This document shows, one piece after another, positions 1-8,975 of a DNA stretch of 64,000 nucleotides (the stretch's first letter is position 1; every line of letters begins with the position of its first letter). The notes beneath the pieces are model-generated. The model made no database searches. It was not told where the DNA came from and worked only from the letters and a program-made list of their open reading frames with translations. Position numbers and translations under genes: made by a program. The DNA comes from an uncultured Salinimicrobium sp. (lineage in GTDB: Bacteria > Bacteroidota > Bacteroidia > Flavobacteriales > Flavobacteriaceae): NCBI GenBank assembly GCA_946887075.1, contig CAMPKA010000005.1, positions 1 to 64,000 of the forward strand, given 5' to 3'.

Positions 1-13
1 CAAAAATATTTAA

Positions 14-94
14 GTTCAGTTTTTTGTTTTGGGTGTTAAAATGCGGAAGTCAGGAGATCTGATCTTTGATCTTGAGGTAGTCGAGATTAAATAA
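14..94 (+). pseudogene. possible C-terminal remnant of an FKBP-type peptidyl-prolyl isomerase
   Basis: A short open stretch after an in-frame TAA (11-13) encodes about 26 residues ending GDLIFDLEVVEIK and a stop. That ending resembles the last beta strand of FKBP-type PPIases (typical pattern xxLIFDVELLDI). The preceding T-rich sequence does not continue the FKBP fold in any frame, so this is either a decayed tail, a frameshifted gene cut by the window edge, or a coincidence. A good terminator follows 25 bases later, which fits the end of a once-transcribed gene. The call rests on about a dozen residues only. Confidence 0.25.
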
Positions 95-118
95 TTCCTT
101 CGGAAAAACTGTTATAAG

Positions 119-148
119 AACCCGTAGGACTTCCTGCGGGTTTTTTTT
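119..148 (+). terminator. intrinsic terminator upstream of the metallophosphoesterase gene
   Basis: A 10-bp stem (119-128 with 133-142, one G-T pair) with a 4-base loop ACTT runs into eight T residues (141-148). It is a textbook rho-independent terminator for a gene ending to its left. It stops only 12 bases before the ATG at 161, leaving no room for a separate promoter between the two. Confidence 0.75.
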
Positions 149-160
149 GGTCCAGAAAAA

Positions 161-835
161 ATGAAAATACTGCATTTCAGCGACAGTCATGGCCTTCACC
201 GGCAACTGGAGATTCCGGAAGGAATCGACCTGATCATCTTCAGCGGGGACGAGAGCAACCACAGAAATCCTGTGCTCAACGAACCGGAATCCAGGGACTT
301 TCTCGAATGGTTTGCTCAACTGAAGGCGGAACATAAGGTAATGGTCGCCGGAAACCATTCCACTGCCATCGAAAAAAGACTGGTAACCAAAGCGGAGATA
401 GAAAAGATGGGAATTTGTTATCTGGAGAATGAGGAGGTCAGCATAGACGGATTAAAAATCTGGGGAAGCCCCTTCTCCCCCACCTTCGGGGACTGGGCCT
501 TTATGAAGTCCAGAGGAAAACTTCCCTTGCTCTGGGAGCAAATTCCAAAGGATACAGATATTGTCGTCACCCACACACCTCCCATGGGAATACTCGACCT
601 CACTTATGACCTCCATGGCCAATTGCAGTTCTGCGGTTGCAGAAACCTTCTGAAACAAATCCGCAGGATACATCCGGTGCTTCATCTTTTTGGGCATATC
701 CATAACCAAAAGGAAATCCACAATGCTGGATCCACAACGCTTTCTGGAAGTCAAACTATTTTTTCAAATGGATGCGTTGTCACCGACTTCAAACTCGACA
801 GCCTGAGCAGTCATGGCAACGTTTTTAACCTATAA
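161..835 (+). CDS. calcineurin-like metallophosphoesterase
   Basis: A 224-residue cytosolic protein with the full set of calcineurin-type metallophosphoesterase motifs: D8-x-H10 at the N-terminus, GD near residue 29, GNH near 64, an H in HTPP near 137, and GHIH near 177. These residues bind two metal ions and cleave phosphoester bonds. Substrate is unknown; close relatives in Bacteroidota are annotated only as metallophosphatases. There is no signal peptide. The ATG at 161 gives the DSH motif its normal N-terminal position. It stands alone, convergent with the ferredoxin gene, after a terminator that ends 12 bases upstream. Confidence 0.85.
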   Translation: MKILHFSDSHGLHRQLEIPEGIDLIIFSGDESNHRNPVLNEPESRDFLEWFAQLKAEHKVMVAGNHSTAIEKRLVTKAEIEKMGICYLENEEVSIDGLKIWGSPFSPTFGDWAFMKSRGKLPLLWEQIPKDTDIVVTHTPPMGILDLTYDLHGQLQFCGCRNLLKQIRRIHPVLHLFGHIHNQKEIHNAGSTTLSGSQTIFSNGCVVTDFKLDSLSSHGNVFNL

Positions 836-843
836 ACTGGGGG

Positions 844-2340
<1,497 letters not shown>

Positions 2341-2412
2341 GAAAAGCAGAATTTTTAAGAGGTTTTACTCCGAAATTATCATTTACATAACGGCAATGCG
2401 TTGGGTTTTTCT

Positions 2413-2420
2413 CATATTTG
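2413..2420 (+). promoter_or_regulatory. near-consensus -7 box upstream of serC
   Basis: CATATTTG differs from TAnnTTTG at one position; no clear -33 is seen. A start site near 2424 would lie at or before the alternative GTG (2424), which favours translation from ATG 2442. Confidence 0.35.
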
Positions 2421-2441
2421 TAAGTGTCAAAAAACAGGAAA

Positions 2442-3506
2442 ATGAAAAAACATAATTATAGTGCAGGACCCTGCATTCTTCCGAAAGAGGTTTTCGAGGA
2501 AGCTTCCAAGGCCGTTCTTGATTTTAACGGTTCAGGCCTTTCGATTCTTGAAATCTCCCACAGAAGCAAGGATTTTGTCGATGTAATGGAGGAAGCCAGA
2601 AGTCTCGCGCTGGAACTGCTCGGTCTTGAGGGAAAAGGATACAAGGCGCTCTTCCTCCAGGGAGGTGCCAGCACCCAGTTCCTAATGGTTCCCTATAATC
2701 TGCTCAACAAAAAAGCGGCCTATCTCAATACAGGAACCTGGAGCACAAAGGCGATCAAGGAAGCTAAATTTTTCGGAGAGGTTAACGAAATCGCTTCCTC
2801 AGCCGACAGGGATTTCCGATATATTCCAACGGGATATTTCATCCCGACGGACGTTGATTATTTTCATTGTACCAGCAACAACACCATTTATGGGACCCAG
2901 ATGAAGGATTTCCCAGACACCCCACGGCCCGTGGTCTGTGATATGAGCAGCGATATATTCTCCCGGGAACTCGACTTTTCGAAGTTTGATCTGATCTATG
3001 CCGGGGCCCAAAAGAATATGGGACCGGCAGGAACAACGCTGGTTATCGTAAAAGAGGATCTGCTGGGTAAAACGCAGCGGTCCCTGCCTTCAATGATGGA
3101 TTACCAGGTCCATATCAACAAGGCAAGTATGTTCAATACTCCTGCAGTGTACGCGGTCTATGTTTCCCTGCTCACCATGCGCTGGCTGAAGCGGCAGGGT
3201 GGCATCAAGGCTGCTGCGGAACGAAATCAGAAAAAAGCCGATTTACTATATTCGGAGATCGACATCAATCCGCTTTTTGAAGGATATGCAGATAAGGATC
3301 ATCGTTCTGCGATGAACGCCACCTTTAATCTGGTGGATGATACGCTCAAGGAGTCATTTGACAGCATGTGGAAGGAAGCAGGTATCAATGGTCTGAACGG
3401 ACACAGAAGCGTGGGGGGTTACAGAGCTTCCATGTATAATGCGCTGCCTTTAGAGAGTGTACAGGTCCTGGTGGATGTCATGAGTGAACTTGAAAGAAAG
3501 GCCTGA
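2442..3506 (+). CDS. serC: phosphoserine aminotransferase
   Basis: A 354-residue PLP enzyme that makes 3-phosphoserine from 3-phosphohydroxypyruvate and glutamate, step two of serine synthesis (and a related step in PLP synthesis in some bacteria). The family hallmark HNYSAGPCILP opens the protein, and the PLP lysine is in AGAQKNMGPAG near residue 190. Length matches bacterial SerC (about 355-360). I chose ATG 2442 over GTG 2424 because the family starts with a few residues before NYSAGP and the probable transcript begins around 2424. It is followed 18 bases later by the serA-like gene, so serine synthesis steps one and two are co-transcribed. Confidence 0.93.
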   Translation: MKKHNYSAGPCILPKEVFEEASKAVLDFNGSGLSILEISHRSKDFVDVMEEARSLALELLGLEGKGYKALFLQGGASTQFLMVPYNLLNKKAAYLNTGTWSTKAIKEAKFFGEVNEIASSADRDFRYIPTGYFIPTDVDYFHCTSNNTIYGTQMKDFPDTPRPVVCDMSSDIFSRELDFSKFDLIYAGAQKNMGPAGTTLVIVKEDLLGKTQRSLPSMMDYQVHINKASMFNTPAVYAVYVSLLTMRWLKRQGGIKAAAERNQKKADLLYSEIDINPLFEGYADKDHRSAMNATFNLVDDTLKESFDSMWKEAGINGLNGHRSVGGYRASMYNALPLESVQVLVDVMSELERKA

Positions 3507-3524
3507 CCAAATCCTAGAAGCTTT

Positions 3525-4487
3525 ATGAAAATATTAGCCAATGACGGTATTTCGCCGGGAGGACAGAAAAGCCTGGAGGATGCCGGATTCGAAGTGATAA
3601 CTACCAGGGTGGCCCAGGAACAGCTGCGGGACTTTATTCTGAAAAATGACATTCAGGTGATTCTGGTTCGCAGTGCCACAAAGGTTCGGAAGGACCTGAT
3701 CGATGCGTGTCCTGGTCTGAAGATCATTGGTCGCGCCGGGGTTGGAATGGATAACATCGATGTGGATTATGCCAGAAGTAAAGGCATTAAGGTGATCAAC
3801 ACCCCCGCTGCCTCTTCGGCTTCGGTGGCTGAACTCGTGTTTGCTCACCTCTTTGGAGGGGTAAGGTTCCTGCATGACGCCAATAGAAACATGCCACTTG
3901 AAGGAGATTCCAGGTTTAAGGATCTCAAAAAGAGCTATTCCGGGGGGAGAGAACTTCGGGGCAAGACCCTTGGGATTATCGGATTGGGCAGAATCGGTCG
4001 GGAAGTTGCAAAGATCGCCCTGGGAATCGGAATGAAAGTCATTGCAGGAAGTCAGACGGAAGGCTCGGAAGAAGTGAAGCTCCAATTTTTTGATGGCAGA
4101 GAGATTTCTTTTGAAGTAGCATGTTTTCCGGTTGCTGAGATGCTCGGAAAGGCAGATTATATCACCTTGCATGTTCCTGCCCAGAAGGAACCTCTTATCG
4201 GCCGGGAAGAATTTTCAAAAATGAAGGACGGGGTGGGAATCATCAATGCTGCCCGGGGAGGCGTAATAGATGAGGTCGCTCTTGTGGAGGCGCTGGAATC
4301 AGGAAAGGTGGCGTTTGCCGGGCTGGATACTTTTGTGGATGAGCCTGCTCCGGCTATTAAAGTTCTGATGAACGGGAAAATTTCCCTCAGCCCTCATATA
4401 GGTGCGGCCACGGAAGAAGCTCAGGAGCGTATTGGTATGGAGCTGGCCGATCAGATCAAGAAGATCAACCAGGGATCAAAAGTTTAA
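3525..4487 (+). CDS. serA: D-3-phosphoglycerate dehydrogenase (short form)
   Basis: A 320-residue D-isomer 2-hydroxyacid dehydrogenase. The nucleotide-binding motif GLGRIG is near residue 153, the catalytic Arg is in INAARGG near 240, and the catalytic His is in SPHIGAAT near 290. Position directly after serC makes 3-phosphoglycerate the expected substrate (oxidation to 3-phosphohydroxypyruvate with NAD). It lacks the C-terminal ACT regulatory domain of E. coli SerA (about 410 residues), so serine feedback through that domain is not expected. A few residues around the substrate loop could also fit another hydroxyacid, but the operon context is strong. Confidence 0.9.
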   Translation: MKILANDGISPGGQKSLEDAGFEVITTRVAQEQLRDFILKNDIQVILVRSATKVRKDLIDACPGLKIIGRAGVGMDNIDVDYARSKGIKVINTPAASSASVAELVFAHLFGGVRFLHDANRNMPLEGDSRFKDLKKSYSGGRELRGKTLGIIGLGRIGREVAKIALGIGMKVIAGSQTEGSEEVKLQFFDGREISFEVACFPVAEMLGKADYITLHVPAQKEPLIGREEFSKMKDGVGIINAARGGVIDEVALVEALESGKVAFAGLDTFVDEPAPAIKVLMNGKISLSPHIGAATEEAQERIGMELADQIKKINQGSKV

Positions 4488-4588
4488 GGTCCGGTTCTTC
4501 GTTTCATCCTGGAATGTTTTTTGTACCTTAAAGAAAAAATCTGATAACAAGGGTTTTGGCTTTTTATCAGAATCTCCTAAAGGATGCG

Positions 4589-5014
4589 ATGATGAGAACA
4601 CTGCTATATTTCCTGCTCCTCGCCCTGTTTGTCTACAGCTGCTCAGCGACCCGGAACCGGAAACTTTCCGATTCCGCTCCCGGCATCAGCGATACAGTGC
4701 GTATAGCCAATGACAGTCTGGAATACGAGATCCTGATCATCGACCCAGGCTACTCCTACTTTCTTCACGCGATTGCCAAACCCGAAGGATACTATTCTCT
4801 GTCCTACCTGGAGAACAAGAACCAGTTTCTGGTCACCGATTACAACCAACGGGTCCATCAGCCGTTCCGCTATGATCCCGAGATCTATACACAGACCATA
4901 AATTATGAGCCAGGGATCGACTACGGCTATGAGGTAAACTATAAGTTATATAATTATTTCGCCTATCTTGCCCATGAACATGGGGAGAGATTTTCTGTTC
5001 CAGTTCGACCCTGA
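4589..5014 (+). CDS. DUF6146-type lipoprotein
   Basis: About 141 residues. A hydrophobic N-terminal segment (MMRTLLYFLLLALFVYSC) ends in a Cys at about position 18-19, which fits a lipoprotein signal. The remainder is rich in Tyr and Asn, with the conserved-looking segment YEILIIDPGYSYFL. I recognise it as the flavobacterial DUF6146 family; function is unknown. The frame opens earlier with TTG at 4556, but ATG 4589 (or 4592) puts the signal peptide at the N-terminus and has AAAGGA (4579-4584) as a plausible ribosome site. It sits 40 bases before the DUF6787-type gene. Confidence 0.7.
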   Translation: MMRTLLYFLLLALFVYSCSATRNRKLSDSAPGISDTVRIANDSLEYEILIIDPGYSYFLHAIAKPEGYYSLSYLENKNQFLVTDYNQRVHQPFRYDPEIYTQTINYEPGIDYGYEVNYKLYNYFAYLAHEHGERFSVPVRP

Positions 5015-5041
5015 CCATTCCGGCTTTTACCAATTCTTTGT

Positions 5042-5049
5042 TATCTTTG
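5042..5049 (+). promoter_or_regulatory. perfect -7 box immediately before the DUF6787-type gene
   Basis: TATCTTTG is an exact TAnnTTTG match ending 4 bases before ATG 5054. If used, transcription would begin at or next to the start codon, giving a leaderless mRNA. No TTTG is seen at the expected -33 distance. Confidence 0.35.
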
Positions 5050-5053
5050 CCCA

Positions 5054-5374
5054 ATGGAAAGACTAAAAAAACGCTGGGGTATTTCCTCTAACCTGCAAAT
5101 CATACTGATTATCATCGTATTCAGCATTACAGGTTCCTCTTCGCTTTTTGTTGGGAAACCCATTCTGGAATTTCTTGGGATTTCACGGGCCAATTTCTCA
5201 GATGATTTTCTGTGGGGAGGCCTGATCTATTACATTTTGCGCATCCTGATCATCTTTCCGATATACCAGGTATTACTGGTTCTCTACGGTTGGCTTTTCG
5301 GCCAATTCAGGTTCTTCTGGAACTTCGAAAAAAATATGCTGGTGCGATTGGGACTGTCCAGAATCCTGAAATGA
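5054..5374 (+). CDS. DUF6787-type small membrane protein
   Basis: A 106-residue protein with two clear membrane segments (about residues 16-36 and 56-86) and a basic, aromatic C-terminus (FRFFWNFEKNMLVRLG). It matches the DUF6787 family of Bacteroidota as I remember it; function is unknown. ATG 5054 has no Shine-Dalgarno sequence but an exact -7 box just upstream. It overlaps the next gene by four bases (ATGA at 5371-5374), so the two are translationally linked and probably work in the same process. Confidence 0.65.
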   Translation: MERLKKRWGISSNLQIILIIIVFSITGSSSLFVGKPILEFLGISRANFSDDFLWGGLIYYILRILIIFPIYQVLLVLYGWLFGQFRFFWNFEKNMLVRLGLSRILK

Positions 5375-5694
5375 TGCTCAAAGCGATCAGGCAGATATCA
5401 GCGGTTTTTCTTGTTGCCCTAGTAGCTATACCGCTGTCCGTAGACCTGATCCATCTCGTGGTACTGGATCACCATCACCAGGTTTGTAATTCCTTTCAGG
5501 ATTCCCATGTGCATTCGGAAGATTCCGAATGCGATATCCTCCAGTTCTACCATCCCCTATATACTTTTTCTGCAGCCGATCAGGGTGCCCATTTCGCTGA
5601 AGGCATTGAAGGAAGGCTTATTGAAGCCGATCCTGCGGTATTTTATTTGAAGGAATGCATATGCAACGGACTTCGCGCTCCTCCGGTCGTATAA
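5371..5694 (+). CDS. small His/Cys-rich exported protein, probably metal-related
   Basis: About 107 residues with a hydrophobic N-terminal signal or anchor (residues 1-28), then a segment packed with likely metal ligands: DHHHQVC, SHVHSEDSEC and FYH within about 30 residues, plus a later CIC. Start ATG 5371 overlaps the stop of the DUF6787-type gene. The gene ends 44 bases before a TonB receptor that itself carries a His-rich loop, so a role in binding or sensing a transition metal (zinc or copper) outside the membrane is a reasonable inference. I do not recognise a named family. Confidence 0.6.
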   Translation: MMLKAIRQISAVFLVALVAIPLSVDLIHLVVLDHHHQVCNSFQDSHVHSEDSECDILQFYHPLYTFSAADQGAHFAEGIEGRLIEADPAVFYLKECICNGLRAPPVV

Positions 5695-5738
5695 GTCCTG
5701 ACAATCCAATCATTTCTTTCACTTAAAATTAAAAACTT

Positions 5739-7964
5739 ATGAAGCGCTTCTTGTGCGGTCTTCTCTTTTTTACCGTTAGTATAACTTATAGCCAGCATAC
5801 TGTAACCGGAACGGTGAAGGATGCAGAAACCGGGTTTCCCATTCCCGGGGTCACCATTTCTCTTTCCAAACCGGAAAGGGCTACTATTTCAAATCTTGAA
5901 GGAATTTTTGTCATTAGTGAACTTCCAGAAGGGGTTCATGAACTGATCGTCTCCCTTGATAAGTATCAGACCCAGAGAAAAACGATTAAGGTTCCTGTGG
6001 AGGCGGACCTGACCATTGAACTTGCCCCTACAGCCATAGAGATGGACGCCGTGATTATTTCCACGCCTTTCCACCAGCTACAACGGGACAATGTCATGAA
6101 AGTGGAACGTGCGACCGCAGAGGAGATCCAGCGCAGTGGGAGCCTGAATATTGTGGAAGGGATTTCCCAGGTTCCCGGGGTTTCGAGTATTTCCACGGGG
6201 AGTGGTATCGGAAAACCGGTAATCCGGGGCTTAAGCGCGAACCGGGTACTCGTTTATGCCCAGGGGGTTCGTTATGAAAATCAGCAATTCGGTTCGGAAC
6301 ACGGCCTGGGTCTGAACAGTTCGGGAGTCGAGAGCGTAGAAATCATAAAAGGTCCGGCCTCCTTGTTGTATGGAAGTGATGCCTTGGGCGGGGTGATCTA
6401 TCTGAACCCAGAAAGGTATGCCGGTCCCAATGAATCAGAGGCACATGCCAGTACAACGTATTATTCCAATACCGAAGGTGTTGAAGTCGAAGGTGCCTAT
6501 AAAGCTTCCGGCGAGAAACTGAAGTTTCTTGTCAGAGGAAACCATGCGGCCCATTCGGATTATCGGATCCCGTCGGAGCTGAGGGTGACCAACACCAGGT
6601 TCCGCGAATTCGATATTAAATCAGGCCTGGGCTATTCTTCAGGAGACTACCGAGGGGATCTGCGGTACAACTTCAATAACAGCAAGACGGGAATTCCGGA
6701 AGAAATAGGAATCCAGAGTGATTCCAAGGTTCCCTCTGAACCTTACCAGTGGGTCAGAAACCACATCCTCAGCCTGGACAACACCTACCATTTTGCCTCC
6801 TCTAGCCTGGATCTGAAACTCGGCTACTTATTCAATGACAGACAGGAATTTGAGGATCACCACGGGGAATCTGCTGAGGAGCACGAGGAACATGCTGAAG
6901 AAGGGCCTGCCTTGGAGATGCATCTCACCACCCTGAATTACGACCTGAAATACCACCTTCCAAAGAAAGATAGGCTGGAAGCCGTGGTCGGTCTCCAGGG
7001 TATGCATCAGATAAATGAGAATTTTGCCGAAGAAATTCTGATTCCCGATGCTATTACTACCGACATCGGAGTCATGGCCACTGCGCATTACCACTTCGAC
7101 CTGTTGGACCTCCAGGGAGGCCTCCGGTTTGACCACCGGGAAATTGTTTCGGAGGCCACGGAGCAGCTCATGGCTGTTGACCGGTCCTTCAAGAGCTACA
7201 ACGGCGCCTTGGGTGCCAAAATGGCGCTCTCGGAGCACTTCGTAGCCAGAGTGAATGTGGCTACAGGGTTCAGGGCCCCAAATTTAGCGGAACTAACCTC
7301 CTACGGAAGCCATCATGGTACAAACCGCTTTGAAATTGGGAATCCACTGCTGGAGCATGAACGAAACTTTCAGCTCGACCTGGCCCTTGAATACGGGAAT
7401 CAACATCTTGAGGTATTCGCCAATGGATTCTATAACAGGATAAATGAGTATATCTTTCTCAACCCAACTGGAGCATTTATCGAAGCGGATCCGGTATACA
7501 GATATCAGCAGGAAGATGCGGTACTGTACGGAGGAGAGGCAGGAATTCACCTGCACCCACATCCGCTGGACTGGCTCCATGTTGAGAGCTCAGTGGAATC
7601 CGTCATTGGAAAACGTAAGGATGGTCGCTATTTACCTCTGATCCCAGCTTTTTCCATTCTGAACACGCTGCGGGTGGAATTGCCGAACCCGGGTAGTCTG
7701 GGGGAGACTTACGGTTCCCTTTCCCTGAGGAGCGTTCTCGATCAGGACCGGGAGGCGGTGTTCGAAACTGCAACTCCGGGATACTCCTTATTGAACGCCA
7801 CTTTGGGAACCAGCTTCAGGACAGGAGACTTTCTTTTCGAGGTGGCCCTAAGCGGGAAAAACCTGCTGGACAGGAGCTACATCTCTCATCTTTCCCGACT
7901 GAAACCCGACGGGATACCTAACATCGGAAGAAACATTACGTTTGGTCTGGGAGTGACCATGTAA
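5739..7964 (+). CDS. TonB-dependent receptor, probably for a transition metal
   Basis: A 741-residue outer-membrane receptor. Order: signal peptide (about 1-19), carboxypeptidase-regulatory-like beta domain (about 20-105), plug (about 110-230, with IKGPASLLYGSDALGGVI) and a 22-strand-type barrel. A barrel loop near residues 372-389 is strongly His/Glu-rich (DHHGESAEEHEEHAEEG), a feature of zinc or copper receptors such as ZnuD-like proteins. The C-terminus ends LGVTM rather than the common aromatic residue. The preceding His/Cys-rich small protein supports a metal substrate. It could be co-transcribed from the DUF6787-type gene onward. Substrate identity is inferred. Confidence 0.85.
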   Translation: MKRFLCGLLFFTVSITYSQHTVTGTVKDAETGFPIPGVTISLSKPERATISNLEGIFVISELPEGVHELIVSLDKYQTQRKTIKVPVEADLTIELAPTAIEMDAVIISTPFHQLQRDNVMKVERATAEEIQRSGSLNIVEGISQVPGVSSISTGSGIGKPVIRGLSANRVLVYAQGVRYENQQFGSEHGLGLNSSGVESVEIIKGPASLLYGSDALGGVIYLNPERYAGPNESEAHASTTYYSNTEGVEVEGAYKASGEKLKFLVRGNHAAHSDYRIPSELRVTNTRFREFDIKSGLGYSSGDYRGDLRYNFNNSKTGIPEEIGIQSDSKVPSEPYQWVRNHILSLDNTYHFASSSLDLKLGYLFNDRQEFEDHHGESAEEHEEHAEEGPALEMHLTTLNYDLKYHLPKKDRLEAVVGLQGMHQINENFAEEILIPDAITTDIGVMATAHYHFDLLDLQGGLRFDHREIVSEATEQLMAVDRSFKSYNGALGAKMALSEHFVARVNVATGFRAPNLAELTSYGSHHGTNRFEIGNPLLEHERNFQLDLALEYGNQHLEVFANGFYNRINEYIFLNPTGAFIEADPVYRYQQEDAVLYGGEAGIHLHPHPLDWLHVESSVESVIGKRKDGRYLPLIPAFSILNTLRVELPNPGSLGETYGSLSLRSVLDQDREAVFETATPGYSLLNATLGTSFRTGDFLFEVALSGKNLLDRSYISHLSRLKPDGIPNIGRNITFGLGVTM

Positions 7965-7979
7965 AGCTGGGGGTCGGGT

Positions 7980-8267
7980 TCAGATCCTGATCATTCTTGA
8001 GGTACTGCCCTTCCATATGTAGTTGTAACACCACATGAGGGTAAAGGTTGGAATAATGTCTGTAAAGGGCAGTACCTCTTCAATAAAAACAAGCACTGAG
8101 GCAAACTTTCCTTTTTTTCCGGAATACATCTCGGACATCTTCTTAGCGGCATAAGGAGCCCAGAGGAGATCGAGAAAGGGTCCAATCAGTGGCACTGCCG
8201 TGCTAAGCATACCGATGGCATCATAGCCAATACTTTTAATCAGCAATTTTTTCTTTACAATTTCCAT
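7980..8267 (-). CDS. small hypothetical membrane protein
   Basis: A 95-residue protein starting MEIVKKKLLIKSIGYDAIGMLS with one or two hydrophobic segments (about residues 18-42 and 62-88), including PLIGPFLDLLWAPYAA and FTDIIPTFTLMW. The pattern resembles small flavobacterial proteins without assigned function. The frame opens at TTG 8288, but ATG 8267 has a purine-rich stretch (GGAAAAAAGG) before it. It is convergent with the TonB receptor gene (15 bases apart) and follows msrA on the same strand after 42 bases, so it may be co-transcribed with it. Confidence 0.55.
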   Translation of the reverse strand: MEIVKKKLLIKSIGYDAIGMLSTAVPLIGPFLDLLWAPYAAKKMSEMYSGKKGKFASVLVFIEEVLPFTDIIPTFTLMWCYNYIWKGSTSRMIRI

Positions 8268-8309
8268 AGCCTTTTTTCCGCCAGACAAATCAAGAAAAGT
8301 GCCATTTTT

Positions 8310-8870
8310 TTACTGCCCCCCTACCGGTTCCCGAAACTTATGAGAGAATTTTTGCTTGAGTTTCTGAACCTTTGGGCTGATGATCACCCTGCAGTAGGGC
8401 TGCTCAGGATGCCGGTTATAATAATTGTGATGTTCCTGCTCGGCTTCAAAGAAGAATTCAGCCGGTTTGACTTCGGTTACTATCGGATCTGAGAAAACCT
8501 TTTCTTCCTCCAGGTTTTGGATCACCTTTTCTGCAATTGATTTTTGTTCAGGAGAATGATAGAAAATCGCACTCCTGTACTGGGTTCCTATATCGTGTTG
8601 CTGCCTGTTCAGGGTAGTGGGATCATGAGTAGCAAAAAAAATATAAAGGATTTCTTCGTATGTGGTCACCGAAGGGTCAAATCGAATTTCGACAGCTTCG
8701 GCATGGCCGGTTCGTCCGGAGACTACTTCACGATATGCAGGATTCTTTATATGTCCGCCCGTGAACCCTGACCGGATCTCGTCTACTCCTTCCACTCGTT
8801 GAAAAACGGCCTCGGTACACCAGAAGCAGCCGGCGGCCAGAGTCGCCAGTTCAATTTGTTTTTTTTCCAT
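8310..8870 (-). CDS. msrA: peptide-methionine (S)-S-oxide reductase
   Basis: A 186-residue enzyme that reduces methionine-S-sulfoxide in proteins. The catalytic motif GCFWCTE is at residues 14-20, and the conserved EAVEIRFDP and HDPTTLNRQQHDIGTQYRS segments follow. Family length is typical. There is no signal peptide, so it is cytosolic. It is divergent from the DUF5916 gene (105 bases between start codons). Confidence 0.95.
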   Translation of the reverse strand: MEKKQIELATLAAGCFWCTEAVFQRVEGVDEIRSGFTGGHIKNPAYREVVSGRTGHAEAVEIRFDPSVTTYEEILYIFFATHDPTTLNRQQHDIGTQYRSAIFYHSPEQKSIAEKVIQNLEEEKVFSDPIVTEVKPAEFFFEAEQEHHNYYNRHPEQPYCRVIISPKVQKLKQKFSHKFREPVGGQ

Positions 8871-8975
8871 AGGATATTTTTAAAAAAAGTACGTAAAATC
8901 AGCTTCTCAGGCAACTTATTCCTCAGAGTTTGTCAGAACTTTAGTAACATTGTGCACCCGAAAATTTTCGTCCTA

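Noticed and set aside
3534..4172. Long open frame (212 codons) on the minus strand inside serA
   Set aside because: Lies fully antisense to a gene with intact catalytic motifs; its translation shows no domain and an irregular composition.
8929..8952. TTTG and TAACATTG as promoter of the DUF5916 gene
   Set aside because: Spacer of 12 bases is far too short and the -7 box has a mismatch.
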